A DNA stretch of 64,000 nucleotides from Anastatus disparis (GCA_017163975.1 JAFFSR010000352.1:620001-684000); one strand, 5' to 3'. Numbered from the stretch's first letter, positions 44,144 to 57,076 are shown. Notes: a model not told the origin generated them from the letters alone. Made by a program: numbers and translations.

Positions 44144-45423
44144 GTGTGTGTAATGGTTGTATGTGTAGTGTGTGTATCTGAAATAAACCGCTCTGATCTC
44201 TCTCTGCAGTGTGTAAACTGCAGCACACTTCATCATTATTCTAGCTATAAAGCAGAGTGGTTTTTAGGCGAAAGAAAGGTTGCTTGCTGCACTCGTCATA
44301 CACGTGCATACAAGCCACGCGATTCTCGCTTTGAAAATTTCTCTTTGGAAGCTGAACAGGTGTGTGTGCCTGTGTCTACTGCTTCTACGCTTCAGTGTAG
44401 TGGTAAGAGAGGCGTGGCTTCGCCTAATACATCTCTCGAGCCTTTACCTCGTAGGCGATGTCCCAGTGCGGACGACAGCTCCTTCCACTCGAATCTCTCT
44501 TTACAGCCAGGTGAAGCGTCTACTCCTACTCTGTCTGATTCAGCGGCAGCATTTGTCGACGCTCTTTCTCCGCCTGTAATAGAGGCTGGTTTTGAACAGT
44601 CTACTGTTCCTCTTTTTTTCGAAATCTAGTGATCTTCTAGCTCACGTATCAATGCCGCCTAAACAGAACCAGACTTCTAAACAGGATGAGGTTCCTCCTC
44701 CACGGTTCCTTGAGTTTAAAGCCACCATCATGGGTACTCTTGGTGAAATTTCTTCAGATGTCAAAAGTATTGCCTCTAGGATGGATAATCTGGAAATTTC
44801 CATGAATAAAGCCAGAGTTAAATGTGCTACAAATGCATGTCGGCTTAAAGGGCGCATTGCTCGTGCTGAGACCTTGATTTCATGTCCTTATAAAGACCCT
44901 TGTGAGATTTTGGTTTCTGGTTTGCCAGCAGAGGTTGACTCCCTCAACATCGACACTTTCATGAAGATCTTGGTACCGATGGGTCTTAATATTGATAAGT
45001 CCCATTTCCTAAGCACCCGCAAGTGGTCTCCTAAGACACCGAGGACTAGGATTGTTGATGGTGTCGGGATAGAGGTTGAACATGGGAATGCAGTTATTAT
45101 ACAATGCTCTTCAGGTCACATTCGTGACCGTATTGCAGGAGTGTCTGCCAGATTAAAGGAATTTCCCTCCCAACGTATTTTTAGGTGTGGTGTCGCTTCA
45201 AAGATATTTGTAAGAGCATTATGGCCTAAAGAGGTCTAATCTCTTTAAGCTAAAGCTAAAGCAGCTTCCAGAGAATTGAATTATGAATGGCTTTTTGTAA
45301 CAGATCTTGAAGATTACATGAGATCTACTTCTGACTCTGTTCCAATCTTAATCGCGTCTGCGTCTGATTTGGCCTCATTAGTTCCTAATAAAAAAAGAAA
45401 GTGCCTGGTAAAAAAAAAGTGAA
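44144..45423 (+). pseudogene. ORF1 of non-LTR element L1B
   Basis: The first frame (44144-44629) has CVVCVSEIN, CVNCSTLHHYSS and CCTRH, spaced like a PHD finger, which is common at the start of ORF1 in CR1- and Jockey-like elements, followed by a Ser/Pro-rich linker. A frameshift near 44,600 moves to the frame 44592-45239. That frame has a probable coiled coil (IMGTLGEISSDVKSIASRMDN) and then LVSGLPAEVDSLNID and FLSTRKWSPKTPR, an RNA-binding type region. In-frame stops at 45237-45239 and 45246-45248 separate it from ELNYEWLFVTDLEDYMR in the same frame, which resembles the C-terminal domain of baculovirus FP-type ORF1 proteins. RNA chaperone function is inferred from the family. Confidence 0.65.
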
Positions 45424-48293
45424 TGAGTTTTTCAAACTCGCAGGCTGTGTTTTCTAATGTTTTGTCCCTTAGTAGTTTAAGTAATAATGTAAATAATAGT
45501 TCTTCAAGAGATTCCTTATATATTCCTCATGCCAATGTCAGTCGAATTTTAATGACATTGAATGGATGTGCAAATCTGATGATTAGGACATATTTGCAAT
45601 CACTAAGACCTTTCTAACAGATTTAGATTCAAGTTCGATAATTAACATTGATGGCTATGAGTTTTTCCGAAACAATAAAGATGGTAAAGTGGGTGGCGGT
45701 GTTGGTGTTTACATCCGTAGTTGCTTCAGAACTCGGATTTTATACCATTCCGATCCAACATTTGATAATTCTCTAGAATTTCTCTTATTAGATATTAAAG
45801 ATGGCACAAACTCAATACTATGTTATGTTGTTTACATTATGGCCTCTTCATTTGATACTCTTTTCAATACTCTTTCTAATTATGTCTATAACTAAAAAAA
45901 TATTGTAATTATTGGTGATTTTAATATTAATCTTTTGAAAACTTCTTATTCGTCTAACACGCTCAGATCTTATTTTGATTCTCTCTCTCTGTTTATTATT
46001 CCTTCAGATGCTACTCATCATAAAATTACATCAGATCATGAATCTCATACTTGCCTAGACTTATTTGTCATAAATGATAGCTCTTCTTTACTATCTTACA
46101 AGAAATCTGCCGCTCCATTCATAGCAGGTCATGATTTGATCAAGCTTGAACTTAAGCTTTCTAGGTCTGAAAAGATTACCAAATCCCTTGCTACTAGGAA
46201 CTTTTCAAACTGTAACATTAATGCACTCAATGCTGCAGTGAGTTCTAATCTTTCTTATTCTCCTGCGAGTCTTTCTTATTTGTGTTCTTCTTCTTCAAGC
46301 TTTTTGTCTAATTATGAATTTAATCCTAGTCATAGTTCAGTTGACTTTTTACAGTGACCTCAGACCTCGAGTGTTTATACTATTAGAAACAAGGTTAATT
46401 TGTTCATTTCTGGTATAGTTAAGGCTTTTGACAAGTTTGCGCCAGAAAAGCTAATGAAGATTACCAGTACACGTAAGCCATGAATTAATCACGATATCAG
46501 GGTACTCATGAAAAATCGTGATAAGTGCTATAAACTGGCTATGAGAACCGGGTTAAAATGAGGTTTCAAATTCTCTTTGTAAACTGAAAAACGACTATAT
46601 AGCTAGTAAAGTTTCCTCGGCTTCTACAGTCAAGAGCAAATGGTCGAAATTACATAAGCTTGGCTTGGCTAGCAGTGTTCTGCCTTCTCCTCTTAAGTAC
46701 TTCTCTTCATCAGTGCTCCTGAAGCATTATACTTCTGTTTCCTCTCAGAGCCTAGCTTTGACCGATGCTGATGTTGATCGGGTTCTTGCCCTACCGCTAA
46801 GAACAGATCTTCCGGTGTCTAACTTTATCTCAGTCTCTTCTGAATAACTCCTTATCTCTTGACTATTTTCCTGAGTCCTGGGAAAGTGCATTTCTTCTAC
46901 CACTGGCGAAACGAACTAAGATGGATGATCCTTCCCAAACCCGTCCTATAGCAAAGTTATGTGAAGTCTCTAAGGTTCTAGAGAGGGCTGTACACACACA
47001 GTTAATGGCTCATCTTGAGTCTAACTCTTTATTGGATTTTCACCAGGCTGGCTTTAGAAAAGGTTATAGTACACAGACTGCTCTTCTACATCTACTTGAT
47101 GTCTGTAGGTCTGCCATTGATAGTAGAATGATCACCTCATTGCTTCTGTTTGACTTCTCTAAGGCTTTCGATAGAGTCCCACATAATAGACTGCTCTTTA
47201 AACTTTGGTCAATGAATTGCTCAGATATTGTCATTAACTGGTTTGCGTCGTACTTGAGAGGCCGGACCTATTCTGTTATAGATGAAAGTAATCAATCATC
47301 TGTTTGGTCTCTGCTGGTGTTCCTCAAGGCAATGTGCTTGGCCCACTCTTGTTTTTAGCCTATATAAATGATGTTCCGCTTGCCTTCTCAACGTCAAAGC
47401 ATATTCTTTTTGCTGATGACTTTCAGGTCTATAAATCTTTTTTGCCTACAAATCTGGAGGATGAGATTAATCTCATTAACCATGAAGTTGCATCAGTTAT
47501 TAAGTGGGCAAAGGACAACGGGCTTCTTTTGAATGCAGGTAAAACTCAGGCCATTTTCATTGGCTGTGAGAAATTTATTCCTCGCTTGAATAACACTGCA
47601 TCTAATCCATCTATATACGTTGGGAATACCATTTTCCCATACTCCTCTGTTGTTAAAAATCTTGGTTTGTGGATTTCTTCTACATTAGATTGGAGCAAAC
47701 ATGTCTCTTTTACTGTGCGAAAGATTCATGGCACCTTGAGATCTCTTAAGTTCTACAAGCATGCATTGGCCTTGGACACGAGAAAGCAATTAGTGGAGTC
47801 TCTTATTTTTCTAATTCTTGACTATGCATCAGTTGCCTATGATAATCTGCCTCAAACACAGAATCTACATCTGCATAGAGCCTTCAATGTCTGTATCAGA
47901 TTTGTCCATGGTCATATTGGTTGGCACAGCAGAGTTACACCTTATGGACTTGATTACCGATGGTTGTCTGTTCAAAACAGACTTTTATACGTTAAGATGT
48001 CTCTTGCTTTTAATGTGATTTCACAGAATTCTCCATCTTACTTAGCCTTAAGATCCATAAGGCAACATGTTAATGCATCAGTGCGTTCATCAACGAGACT
48101 ACTACCCAAGCTGTACATTTGTCCAAATGTACGTACTGCTGCTTTTTAACACTCATTTGCCTTCTTGGCAGCAGAGTATTTTAATAAGGAGTTATCCTCT
48201 TTGGAGTCTTTACTTTCTTTTAAGCGTTTCTTGTATGATAGACTTTTATTGAGCGAATGTGAGTCGTGGCAACTGGAGATTGGTACAGGCTGA
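45424..48293 (+). pseudogene. ORF2 (endonuclease and reverse transcriptase) of non-LTR element L1B
   Basis: The endonuclease is spread over several frames: YIPHANVSRI (about 45515), then GGGVGVYIRSCFRTRI (45692) and IVIIGDFNINLLKTS (about 45904), then CLDLFVINDSSSLLSY (46055). The reverse transcriptase appears from 46921: TRPIAKLCEVSKVLERAVH, LLFDFSKAFDRVPHN, then after a -1 shift near 47,310 GVPQGNVLGPLLFLAYIND and ILFADDFQVYKSF (FADD box). The C-terminal region reaches a TAA at 48147-48149, continues in frame to a TGA at 48291-48293, and contains YRWLSVQNRLLYVKMSLAFN. The fragmentation shows it has been inactive longer than L1A. Confidence 0.83.
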
Positions 48294-48859
48294 GTTTCAT
48301 TGTAGCTAAATTTGTTTGAAACTTAATTTTCAATTTCTTAATTTTGTTGATGTACAAACGCATTAAACTTAATTTACTTTGAGCATGAGATTATTCAGCA
48401 ATAACTATACTCACTTGATTAATTATTAATCGTTACTGCAAATAAAACTAATATTGCTATTGGCAAAATAATTATTCATTTTTCTTATGTACTACTAGAA
48501 ATATTACTTATTTGATCTGCGTTTGAATTATTTTGTAATACTACTTTTGAAATCTCATTGTTTTTTTTTCTTATTAAGATACTATATTGTAATAATTATG
48601 CTATGTTGATATTGTTACTTATTTTATATATGATATTCTATTTGATTTTCTATATGTTTATTATCTATATCATTGTTATTATTTTTATTTTGAATTTCAT
48701 TAGAAAAATGTATTTTATGTTTTCAATTGGATCTTTTACTTGATATTATTATTATAAAATGTCATACGTCGTTGTAACTGATTCTTTAATGCCAGACAGG
48801 GTTCTACCCCAAGACCAAATAAATAAGTCAAAGTCGAAGTCAAAGTCTCTCTGTGTCTG

Positions 48860-50465
48860 GGTCAGCTGGTTGACGCCTGCTGCAAAGAAACGCAAAGGAA
48901 TCAGGTTGATGAAATCCCCCTCGGGCAATCTCTATCTCCACGGTCGACTCTGCTATCCTCCGCCACAAGGTCTCTGTGCAGCTCCTAAATAACGCATGAA
49001 AAATCTCAAAGACAAAAAAAAATCCTTTAAGCGATTACAAGCTCCGATACGGCACGAGGACAGTGATCGAGTAAATGCTTTCATGGCCACTTCCTTCTTC
49101 TTCGAGTTTATTTCTTCCTCTTCCTTATCTTCTGTTTCTTTTTAAACTATTTCCTCCAATAGCCAATTAGTGGTCCAAATAACTACCTCTGACTGGTAAA
49201 TCTCGCTTTCCGGTCCTCGAACGCAAGTCTTCAAACTGCGCGCCACCTTTACGGCAGTAAATTCAATCTAAATATTCCTCTTTTTAATCGTGCTCTTTTT
49301 CTCTTCCTTTATTTATCAGAGACAAAGAGAGAGAGAGAGAGAGAATACTTGCAGGTGTAGATATCTATGTATATATACAGATATGCATGATCATACAGTG
49401 CATATGTACTCAAGTGAAGAGAAAGAAGTGGTAATCTTTCTTTCTCTACGCTCCATCCATCTCTCTTTCGCATTCAGCGTCTTCCTCTTTTCTCACTGCG
49501 CGAGAAATAGGCACGCCATCACTTTCAGGTCGCTCTCGTAGTATGCTGATCTTTCTATCTCTTTTCTTCTTATCTCTTGAGTCTCCCTCTCTTTCTACAT
49601 CTTCTTCATCGTGCGTCAACTCCTAGCGCACGCGCGGTCGTTGCTATGTAGTGGTAGAAGATGCTTCCTACTTACGGTCTACGTAAGCAGCACTAGCACT
49701 CACACACACGGTCTATGAATGTGTACGTAATGGCTGCCGCGCACTTCTGCTAGCATCGTCGTTCTCCTCGCGTGCCGGTGAACAAAAAAAAAGAAAAGAA
49801 GTTTCCTGCAATTAGTTATTTTATTTTAATTAAATAATATGCGCCTGGGTCGATGAGTACGCAGATAGTTCGTCTAGGTGCCCCTGTGATATTACAATTT
49901 AAAATTTTTTTATAACGTACCGCAATTAACGCATACGTGCAAATAAAAAAAAATTTTATTTGTTACAACTAATTATTATGACTTACCACGTCACACTTTA
50001 TAATAAACTTAATATAATTGTGACGTAAATTTTATAGTGTGATTTAATATGTTGCGCGAATAATTGTATAATTTTAAAGTGCGAGAAGTATAGTTGTAAT
50101 AATAGTATCTTTGGAAGTGCTTATTTAAAAGTGCTCGTAAAAGTGCTCGTTGAATGTGCGTTGTGAAAAGTGCTCTCTTTAGTCCTCATTTTATCCGTCT
50201 TTTATACCGATTATACCTGCTTTTTGTTTTAGAATAATTGTTCGATAAATTGAATTTTGAATTGATTTCAATCGATGGAGCAATGCTTATTATGCATTTT
50301 GATTTTTATTGAATGATATGTTTAATGTGGTAAATCTGGTTCATGTAGCCTTCGCATTGTTCTTGTTTTGTTGATTTTGTAGATCGCATTGCATTTCCTT
50401 TTGTTTCTTAGAAAAATATCGTAATTTTACCATATGTTTGCTAAGTTAAATTATCTGATTGATCA
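48860..50465. other. Intergenic stretch with a (GA)n tract
   Basis: No gene is supported. Mixed composition: GC-richer at 48,860-49,780 with (GA)n at 49325-49343, then AT-rich. Two short pyrimidine-rich stretches (49,100-49,150 and 49,540-49,620) were checked and have no coding signal. Confidence 0.4.
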
Positions 50466-50469
50466 ATAA

Positions 50470-52760
50470 CTGCTTATTTTAGAATAACAAATTTTGAAAT
50501 AAAACATACGTTGTGGCGTAACACAGAGCAGCAGTACGTCTATTCGGGCAGATGGACAGTCTGGAAGGTAATCTAGATAACAAACGTACTGATTTATTGA
50601 CATGATGCCTTATAAACCTAGAAGCTAAGTAGGGCAGCGTACCATGTGCTACTATGTTATACGCTAGAGACATTTCAAGGTAGAGACGTCTGTTCTGAAC
50701 AGAGAGCCAACGATACTCCAATCAAAAAGGCTTGACTCTACTACGCCAGCCTATATGACCATGGACGAAGCGAATACAAGCATTAAAGACTCTATGCGGG
50801 CGCAGATATAGAGTTTGAGTCAGATCGTTGTAAGCAACCACTGCATTGACGAAAAGAAAAAAAATCAGAGACTCTACTAATTATTTCCTTGTATTCAGAG
50901 CCAAAACATGTTTATAAAACTTCAATGACCAAGGAGTGGCATGCACCTTACGTATGATAAAAGAAACTTGCTTAGAACTTCAATCAAGAGTAGATAAGAT
51001 CCACAAATCAAAATTTTTAACCAAAGAGGAATAAGAAATAATAGTATCATCAACCAAGATACAAAGAACACAAAAATCTCTCAGGCAAGAGATATATTGC
51101 TCACTGCTGATGAAAATAGCTTGAGTCTTTCTAGCACTAAAAAGGAGCTTATTTAACCACTAATGCGACTTCATGGTTAATAAGATTAACCTTGTTCTCA
51201 AGGTTTGTTGGTAAAAATGATTTGTAAATCTGTAAATCATCAGCGAAGAAAATGTGTCTAGGAGTTGATAGAGCAAGCGAAACATCATTGATATATAGCA
51301 GGAACACCAAGGACACTACCTTGATGAACACCAGTAGTCACCTGAGACCACTCAGATGGGTGATTTGCATCATTGATAATTGAATAAGTTCGATCCCTCA
51401 GGTACAACGCGAACTATTTAATGACTAAATCAGAACGATTCATCCTGCGAAGCTTGATAAGCAGTTTGACATTAAAAACTTTGTCAAAAGCCTTAGAAAA
51501 ATTAAAAATAAGTAGAAATGTAATCATTCTACAATCAACAGCTGACCTACAGTTGTCAAGCAAGTGTAACAGAGCAGTTTGAGTAATATAATCCCTTCTA
51601 AAACCAGTCTGGTAGCTATCAAGCAAAGCATTTGCCTCGAAGTGAAATAAGAACTGTGTGTGAACTAACCTTTCTAAAACCTTTGGGATCTCGCATAGTT
51701 TAATGATAGGGGGGGTTGAGAAGGGTTATCCATCTGAGCTTGTTTCGCTAACTGCAAAAGAAAAGCCTTTTATTAGGCGTTAGAAAAATGACCAAGAGCT
51801 AAAGAATTATTTACAAGGTTTACGTTTATTAGATATTTTTATGACCTTCACCGGAGCAAGTTAATCAAAAACATTCTCTATGTTAGTTGAAAATAAATTG
51901 GCCTTACTATCTAAAAAGTAAGGACTCAAAACCTGAGGTAACTGTAGAACGTTATTTGAACTAAAACTAGAAAAACATAAATAATTTGACAACATGTTGA
52001 AAGAAGAATACAAAAGACTTGCAAGGTAACATGAGGAATAACTAAATCTAGAAGCAGCATTCAGCGTTTTAATGTTGCAGTTACTAAAGTTCCTTGGTAT
52101 AAAAGATTTAATGGTCCTTTCAGACTTAAAGAGTCTAAGCTTAAGATGAATCAGATCATGACCAGCGATAAAAGGAGCAGCAGACTTATCATATGACAGT
52201 AGTGCAGAACTATCATTTATAGCAAATAAGTCAAGCACTGTATAAGAATCATGATCTGATATTATAGTATGATAAATGGCGTCTGAAGATACTAGAAATA
52301 AAAAAAAGGATTCAAAATATGGCCTATGAACTTCTGAAAAATAAAAGGATTTAAGAAGATTCATGTTGAAAATTTCCGTGATTATAATGTTTTTGTAGTT
52401 ATGAAGATAATTGAAAAGAGCATCAAAAAAGATTTCTAATCAAGAGGCCTGAGGCCTATTATATACAATACAACATAATATAGAATCGACACCATCATTG
52501 ACATCTAACAAACAAAAATCTGGAGTGTTATCAAATAATAGATCTAAATGGTGTAAAATCCAAGTATTGAAACTACTTCGAACATAGGCATCAACACCAC
52601 CGCCAGTCTTACTTTGCCTATCAACCCGAAAAAACTCATAGCTATCCATATTAATGACCGAACTGGAGTCCAAATCAATTAGAGAAGTCTCTGTGATTGC
52701 AAAAGTATTGTAATTATCTTATCTGCATTTCCATTTAATTTCATTAGAATGGGTTTTAAT
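50470..52760 (-). mobile_element. Non-LTR retrotransposon L1B-related copy, 5' truncated, inverted relative to L1B
   Basis: On the minus strand it holds an endonuclease fragment (52673-52440, SSSVINMDSYEFFRVDRQ and GGGVDAYVRSSFNTWI), a second fragment (52364-51861), reverse transcriptase pieces at 51626-51414 (YQTGFRRDYITQTALLHLLD, FNFSKAFDK) and 51331-51149 (FLLYINDVSLALS and FFADDLQIYKSFL), and the C-terminal region at 50721-50479 (YRWLSVQNRRLYLEMSLAYN). Every block has its counterpart in the + strand element at 45,424-48,293, with moderate divergence. Stops and frameshifts are frequent. ORF1 is missing, as expected for 5' truncation. Confidence 0.8.
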
Positions 52761-54120
52761 TCAGTTATCCATCAGTGAATAAGACAGTAATCATGGTGAT
52801 CTGTAGATGGTGCCACTAGAGACAAACTTAAAGAATTCACCTAGGACTTATTCAATTTAGCTTGTAATGGGAGAATTTGTTCCCTATCCCCCAGTTACTA
52901 TTATTTTAACTCTACCGTATCACCTCTGAATAAATAGCAATTTACTTATTATTTTTTTCTTAAATTTTACTCTGAATAGAAAATCTGAATTTATTAGCAA
53001 TCAACTCTCTCGGGTGGATTCTAATCGGGTCTTCGTAGGGAACAATGACGAAACCACCGATGTAAACCAGCAATAAATCAGTTATATATATTTTATAACA
53101 ATACAATGTTAATAAACACTTAAATAACACTGTTAAATAAAATACAAAAAGAAGTAATTTTCACTCTATATTTATTAAAGTAAATTTAACATACTTTCAC
53201 CCGACAATTTCTCGCAAATTGTGTAAGTGTAAAAGAAAAGTAGTGTGATTGAACTCTGGCTCGACTTAATAAATTCTCAGATTAATTATAATTAAATAAA
53301 ATCCAATTAAACCCGTGAAATTAATTTAAGTTAATAATTGCGGCTAAAACCGACGTTAATTACGACGAGCAAAACGGCGACGCGCACTGACTCTAAATTG
53401 TTTAATGATTTAATATTTAAGATGGAGGACTCACCTTAATATATAAAGCGTTACTCTCCAAGAAAAAACAAAACTCCAATGATTTAACTCCAATTCAAAA
53501 TCTCCTTTCCTCGTATTAAATAAATTCCTCCGCTCTCTCGAAAATATCCAAAAATGGCAAAAATAGTAAGGCAGCAAAAGGCAAAAGGGCAAAATAGCAA
53601 AATGGCTAAATGGCAGCGTAAATCCTCTATGAACTTTTAACCAACTAAAATGGAGTCAAGACTCAAGAAAATGTGGCTCAACGAGCAATACCCAACAAAG
53701 AAAAACCGACCAAGTGTATTATCCAAGATCCAATAGAGAAGTGTGTTGATGGCGCGTCTTCTCTCGAGCTCCTTCCTCTTCATCCCTTCTTTTATCAATT
53801 ACGTCATAAATAGGATAATGGTTGATTGGTTATTAATCCTTTCCGTAATTGTTATTTGTTAATTACAAAGGATGTTAACTTTTAACTAATCAACACCTTT
53901 CCTTTTAGCGGCTTCTTTTATGTTAGCGCCCTCTATTTCTTGCGCGCTCTATTTAAATTTTCATTTGGAAGACTCCATATACTTAGTTTTAATAATTATA
54001 CCTATAATTGTAACGCTATCTCTCTCCAACGCTCGATTTCTTTATCTTCTATCACTCTCGCTCTCGACCTCACGTATCTTCATATAACATACTGACATAG
54101 ATTAATATTTTTACAATTGC
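52761..54120. other. AT-rich stretch without recognised gene
   Basis: No coding similarity is seen. A GC-richer section at 53,340-53,400 and a splice-donor-like GGTGAGT on the minus strand near 53,430 resemble those near 43,577, but nothing ties them to an exon. Confidence 0.35.
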
Positions 54121-54121
54121 C

Positions 54122-54225
54122 CATGTATATACTCCCTCTACTACCATTTCTACCTTTACTCATGTATATACGAGCCTGCTACCGTTATTTGTACAATTAC
54201 CCATGTATATACGAGCCTGCTATAA
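54122..54225 (+). repeat. Three tandem ~40 bp units with core CATGTATATACGAGCCTGCT
   Basis: Units start at 54122, 54161 and 54203 (spacings 39 and 42). The second and third share a 20-base core exactly; the first has diverged after CATGTATATAC. A TATA-like CTATAAAAGC follows directly at 54219. Confidence 0.8.
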
Positions 54226-54228
54226 AAG
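54219..54228 (+). promoter_or_regulatory. Possible TATA box
   Basis: CTATAAAAGC follows three tandem repeats and precedes a GC-richer 250 bp segment with a (GT)n run (54422-54440) and a consensus-like splice donor GGTAAGT at about 54,712. This could be a core promoter with a spliced 5' leader, but no coding exon is recognised downstream. Confidence 0.25.
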
Positions 54229-54229
54229 C

Positions 54230-55300
54230 TATAGCTGGCTCCCCTTTTTCGCTGATCCTTTAACTTTTCATGCGCATGACTCGATTTCTGCCGCGAGTCG
54301 GTCATTTACCGACACTTCCCCTTTACTCTCAAGCACATGTTACAAATGTTCCGCGTCGTTTCCCGGTTTTGCTCGTCATCGCGTACCACGAGTGTATTGT
54401 GCGCATGTACCTATACACCGGGTGTGTGTGTGTGTGTGTGTCAGTGTACAGGTGACAGTGCTGCGGCGTGCACATCGTCATCGAGAACATAAGATGGCGA
54501 CGCACAAGAACACTGTCACAGGTTATTTTCTTTTCTAAATATGTGTTCTTTTCGTTCATCTGTTATGCGCACTAGTGTTAAGATGTTACAGCCATCACCG
54601 TAGCTTCAACTCCTAGTGCACAATAAGAAAACTGATGGTGACTGTGGTTTTTTCCTTCACCACGTGTTCGGATGTGAGGTTAGGTTCCTCTTTCTCTCTT
54701 TCTCTCTCTAGCGGTAAGTCGTCTGCTCATCACTAAGCTTCTTGTTTACCTCGAAACAAAATAAAATGCAACTGATTAATTTCATTTAATTATATTAATT
54801 GGTAAACCATTCAGTCAGTGCATTTCGGCTAATTTTTCTCTTTTATTCTTTTAAATAAATATTTCATTGAGATGCAATAAATGCATCACAAATTCCGCCC
54901 TCCATGAACGGAACACTTTACAAGTGGGTCGTCCATCTTAGTAAAACACGAAAATAATTTAAGACTCTACTCTATTAATTTAGGCTATTTGCCTTTTTTT
55001 TTAATAAAAAAAAACAAAAATAAAGAAAAATCACGTCGCCGAATCGCACTCACATAAACCATTAATATCTCTTATATTCTATTTATAATAAACCTAACCT
55101 CAATAACTATTACTACTCTTTATTATCTCATTCTTATCTCGCTCTACTCATTCTCTCATATACACACACACAGTTAAATGTTTAAATGGGTAATAAATAA
55201 GGATTTAAGGAATACAAAAAAAAATTATTAAAAGAAAATTTCAAGCAACTCACTAGATTTCTATGAAATCTCTTGACTCAATGTATAGTCTCTCGATGCT
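54230..55300. other. Non-coding stretch left of the gypsy-like element
   Basis: It contains the (GT)n tract and a pyrimidine-rich stretch at 54,680-54,710. The left LTR of the gypsy-like element should lie here or just to the right, but I could not match it to a right copy. Confidence 0.35.
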
Positions 55301-55365
55301 ACTCTCCTCTCGAACTTTCTCTCTCCTCTCGAACTTCCTCTTCTCTCGATTATTCAACGACCCAA

Positions 55366-56850
55366 TTAATGGCGTCGCTCTGGGGAGCGCTCCTGCGACG
55401 AACTAGGGTTGGCCATTCGCAGCAGGGCTTCCTGAAGATCTCGGGGAAGGGTTCGAATCCATTCCGCCAACCTAACGACCTCACTCAGCCGATTCATTTC
55501 TCGGTCATCGTCACGAGAAGCAGATCGACGGGCTCGTTCGTGACGATCAGGACTTGGCTGGCGAGTGCGGGGTGGAGTGCGGGGTCGACGACTCGAACTC
55601 CTTGGCCTTCGATCTCGCGCTGTGCCTCTCCCATTTCTATCTCTTTCTCTCTCTCTTTGGGGTATCGTAGTAGGGTTTTCCCTTGGTGGTGGTCGGGAAT
55701 TCCCTCGCTGCCTTGATGGTGATCTTCCTCTTTCACGATTTCTGCTCCGCATATACTCCGCATGCGCTTCACTACAACGTGGACAGCTGGTTAAATCCTC
55801 GTACCTTCTACCACAGTTGTAGCAGAAGGCATCCACAAAAGCACGAGGACAATCGAACCTGGAATGTCCCAGCTGCCAGCAGTTGTAGCAAGCATACGGT
55901 GGCGGGTCCAGATGAGTCTCAGTAGGGATTGGCTTCAAATCCCCAAAGAGAGCTCCTCTGGTCTTCACTGGAAGCGGTGGTCGACTCCTACTCTGGCTCC
56001 TGGCTCGATTCTCTCTCTCTCGATGTTGAACTGGTCCTGGTGGAGGCGAAGGTGATGCTCTTCTAGGTGGGCTTTGAGCGGAGTAATAATCGTCCAGTTG
56101 GAATTGACGTCGAGAGTTGTCACTCCGCTCTCGGCTGCGTCGAGGTGGACTGACGCGCGTACCTAAAGGAGAGAAGATGACAGTCTCTCCAGGCTCGAGT
56201 TCAAATTCATCCTCGCCTCTATCCCAGGCCAGGGAATCCACTACACCAGCACTTTCCACTGGGAGATAAGGAGGATCCTGCTGGAGTAGTACATCCTCCA
56301 ATTCCTTCTCCGCTTCTCTACTTTCTCTCTCTTCCAGGCTCTCTATGATGGCTGAGACCGTGTCCAAAGATACTATTTCTGCCTTCTACTTTCTTTTCTT
56401 CTTCTCTTCTTCCTTCTCTTCTTCTCCAGGTCTCGACTGAGGGTTAGTAATGGTAATAAGAAGAGTGGACTCCTCCCCATTACCCCCTTCAAGCTCTTCC
56501 AACGTAGCTTGGCCCGTTTTACGAAGCCACTGATCGGCTGCTTCTCTCATCTCCTTTTCCTTTTCTTCTTTCTCCTGTTCTCGAAACCTTTCAAATCTAA
56601 TTCTCTCTCTCTCCTCTTCCTCAGCAGCGAGACGCAGCTCATACTCGAGCTGGTCTGCCCAACTATTAGGATTAATAGCAGGTGAGGGAGATTGGTCTCG
56701 CCTCCGGGTCCTCTCTTCCAATTCACTCTCATCAGCCCACGTGAGTACACGATGAGCCGGGGGATGGAATTCCGGCTCAGCCCGATGGCCTGGGCTAGGT
56801 GCACCACGTGATCCCATGGATGGCGACTTCCTACCTGCACGTCTTGACAT
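55366..56850 (-). pseudogene. Third ORF of the gypsy-like element: Arg/Ser/Glu-rich zinc-knuckle protein
   Basis: The minus-strand ATG is at 56850. An in-frame TAG at 56386-56388 splits a frame of about 494 codons; removing only that stop leaves it continuous. The N-terminal half is Glu/Arg-rich and likely coiled (EEEERERIRFERFREQEKEE). The C-terminal half has many Arg-Ser and Arg-Glu dipeptides and one zinc-knuckle block, CYNCWQLGHSRFDC, then CYNCGRRYEDLTSCPRC. It ends in an acidic/basic Ser-rich tail. No transmembrane segment or signal peptide is seen, so it is not an env-type protein. A second gag-like protein of the same element, or a remnant of the gag of a neighbouring element, are the alternatives. 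Shared TCTCGA density with pol supports the former. Confidence 0.65.
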
Positions 56851-57076
56851 CTGTTAACATAAGTAAAATAAAAGGAAAATTTTACTAAGGAACTCTGTCT
56901 CGACATGCTTTACTACCGACTGAACAACACTTACCATATGGTTATCTCGAGGCACGAACCAACACCAAGACAACACAGCTCTCGAATTACACTTAAAATA
57001 ACATGCTCTCGAAAAAGAAATTTATAAAATAAGGGTTTTTACTGATCTCGATTTGTTCGCGGGGGTAAAAATCGTT

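Larger units (their letters stand above)
43673..48840 (+). mobile_element. Non-LTR retrotransposon L1B (CR1/Jockey-like), nearly full length, multiply broken
   Basis: It begins near a (CT)n tract at about 43673-43702 and contains a leader, ORF1 with a PHD-like finger and a coiled-coil/RNA-binding part, and ORF2 with endonuclease and reverse transcriptase. It ends near 48,840 in a GTCAAA-type short tandem tail (AGTCAAAGTCGAAGTCAAAG). At least eight stops or frameshifts are visible. A related, shorter copy lies at 50470-52760 on the other strand. Exact ends were not confirmed by a target-site duplication. Confidence 0.8.

Noticed and set aside
44280..44579. Overlapping 99-codon frame within ORF1 of the second non-LTR element
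   Set aside because: It is a shadow of the PHD-bearing frame, with no domain of its own.
55440..55470. tRNA-like B box (GGTTCGAATCC) on the + strand
   Set aside because: It lies inside the third ORF of the gypsy-like element, and no A box or cloverleaf stems are found at the required distance.
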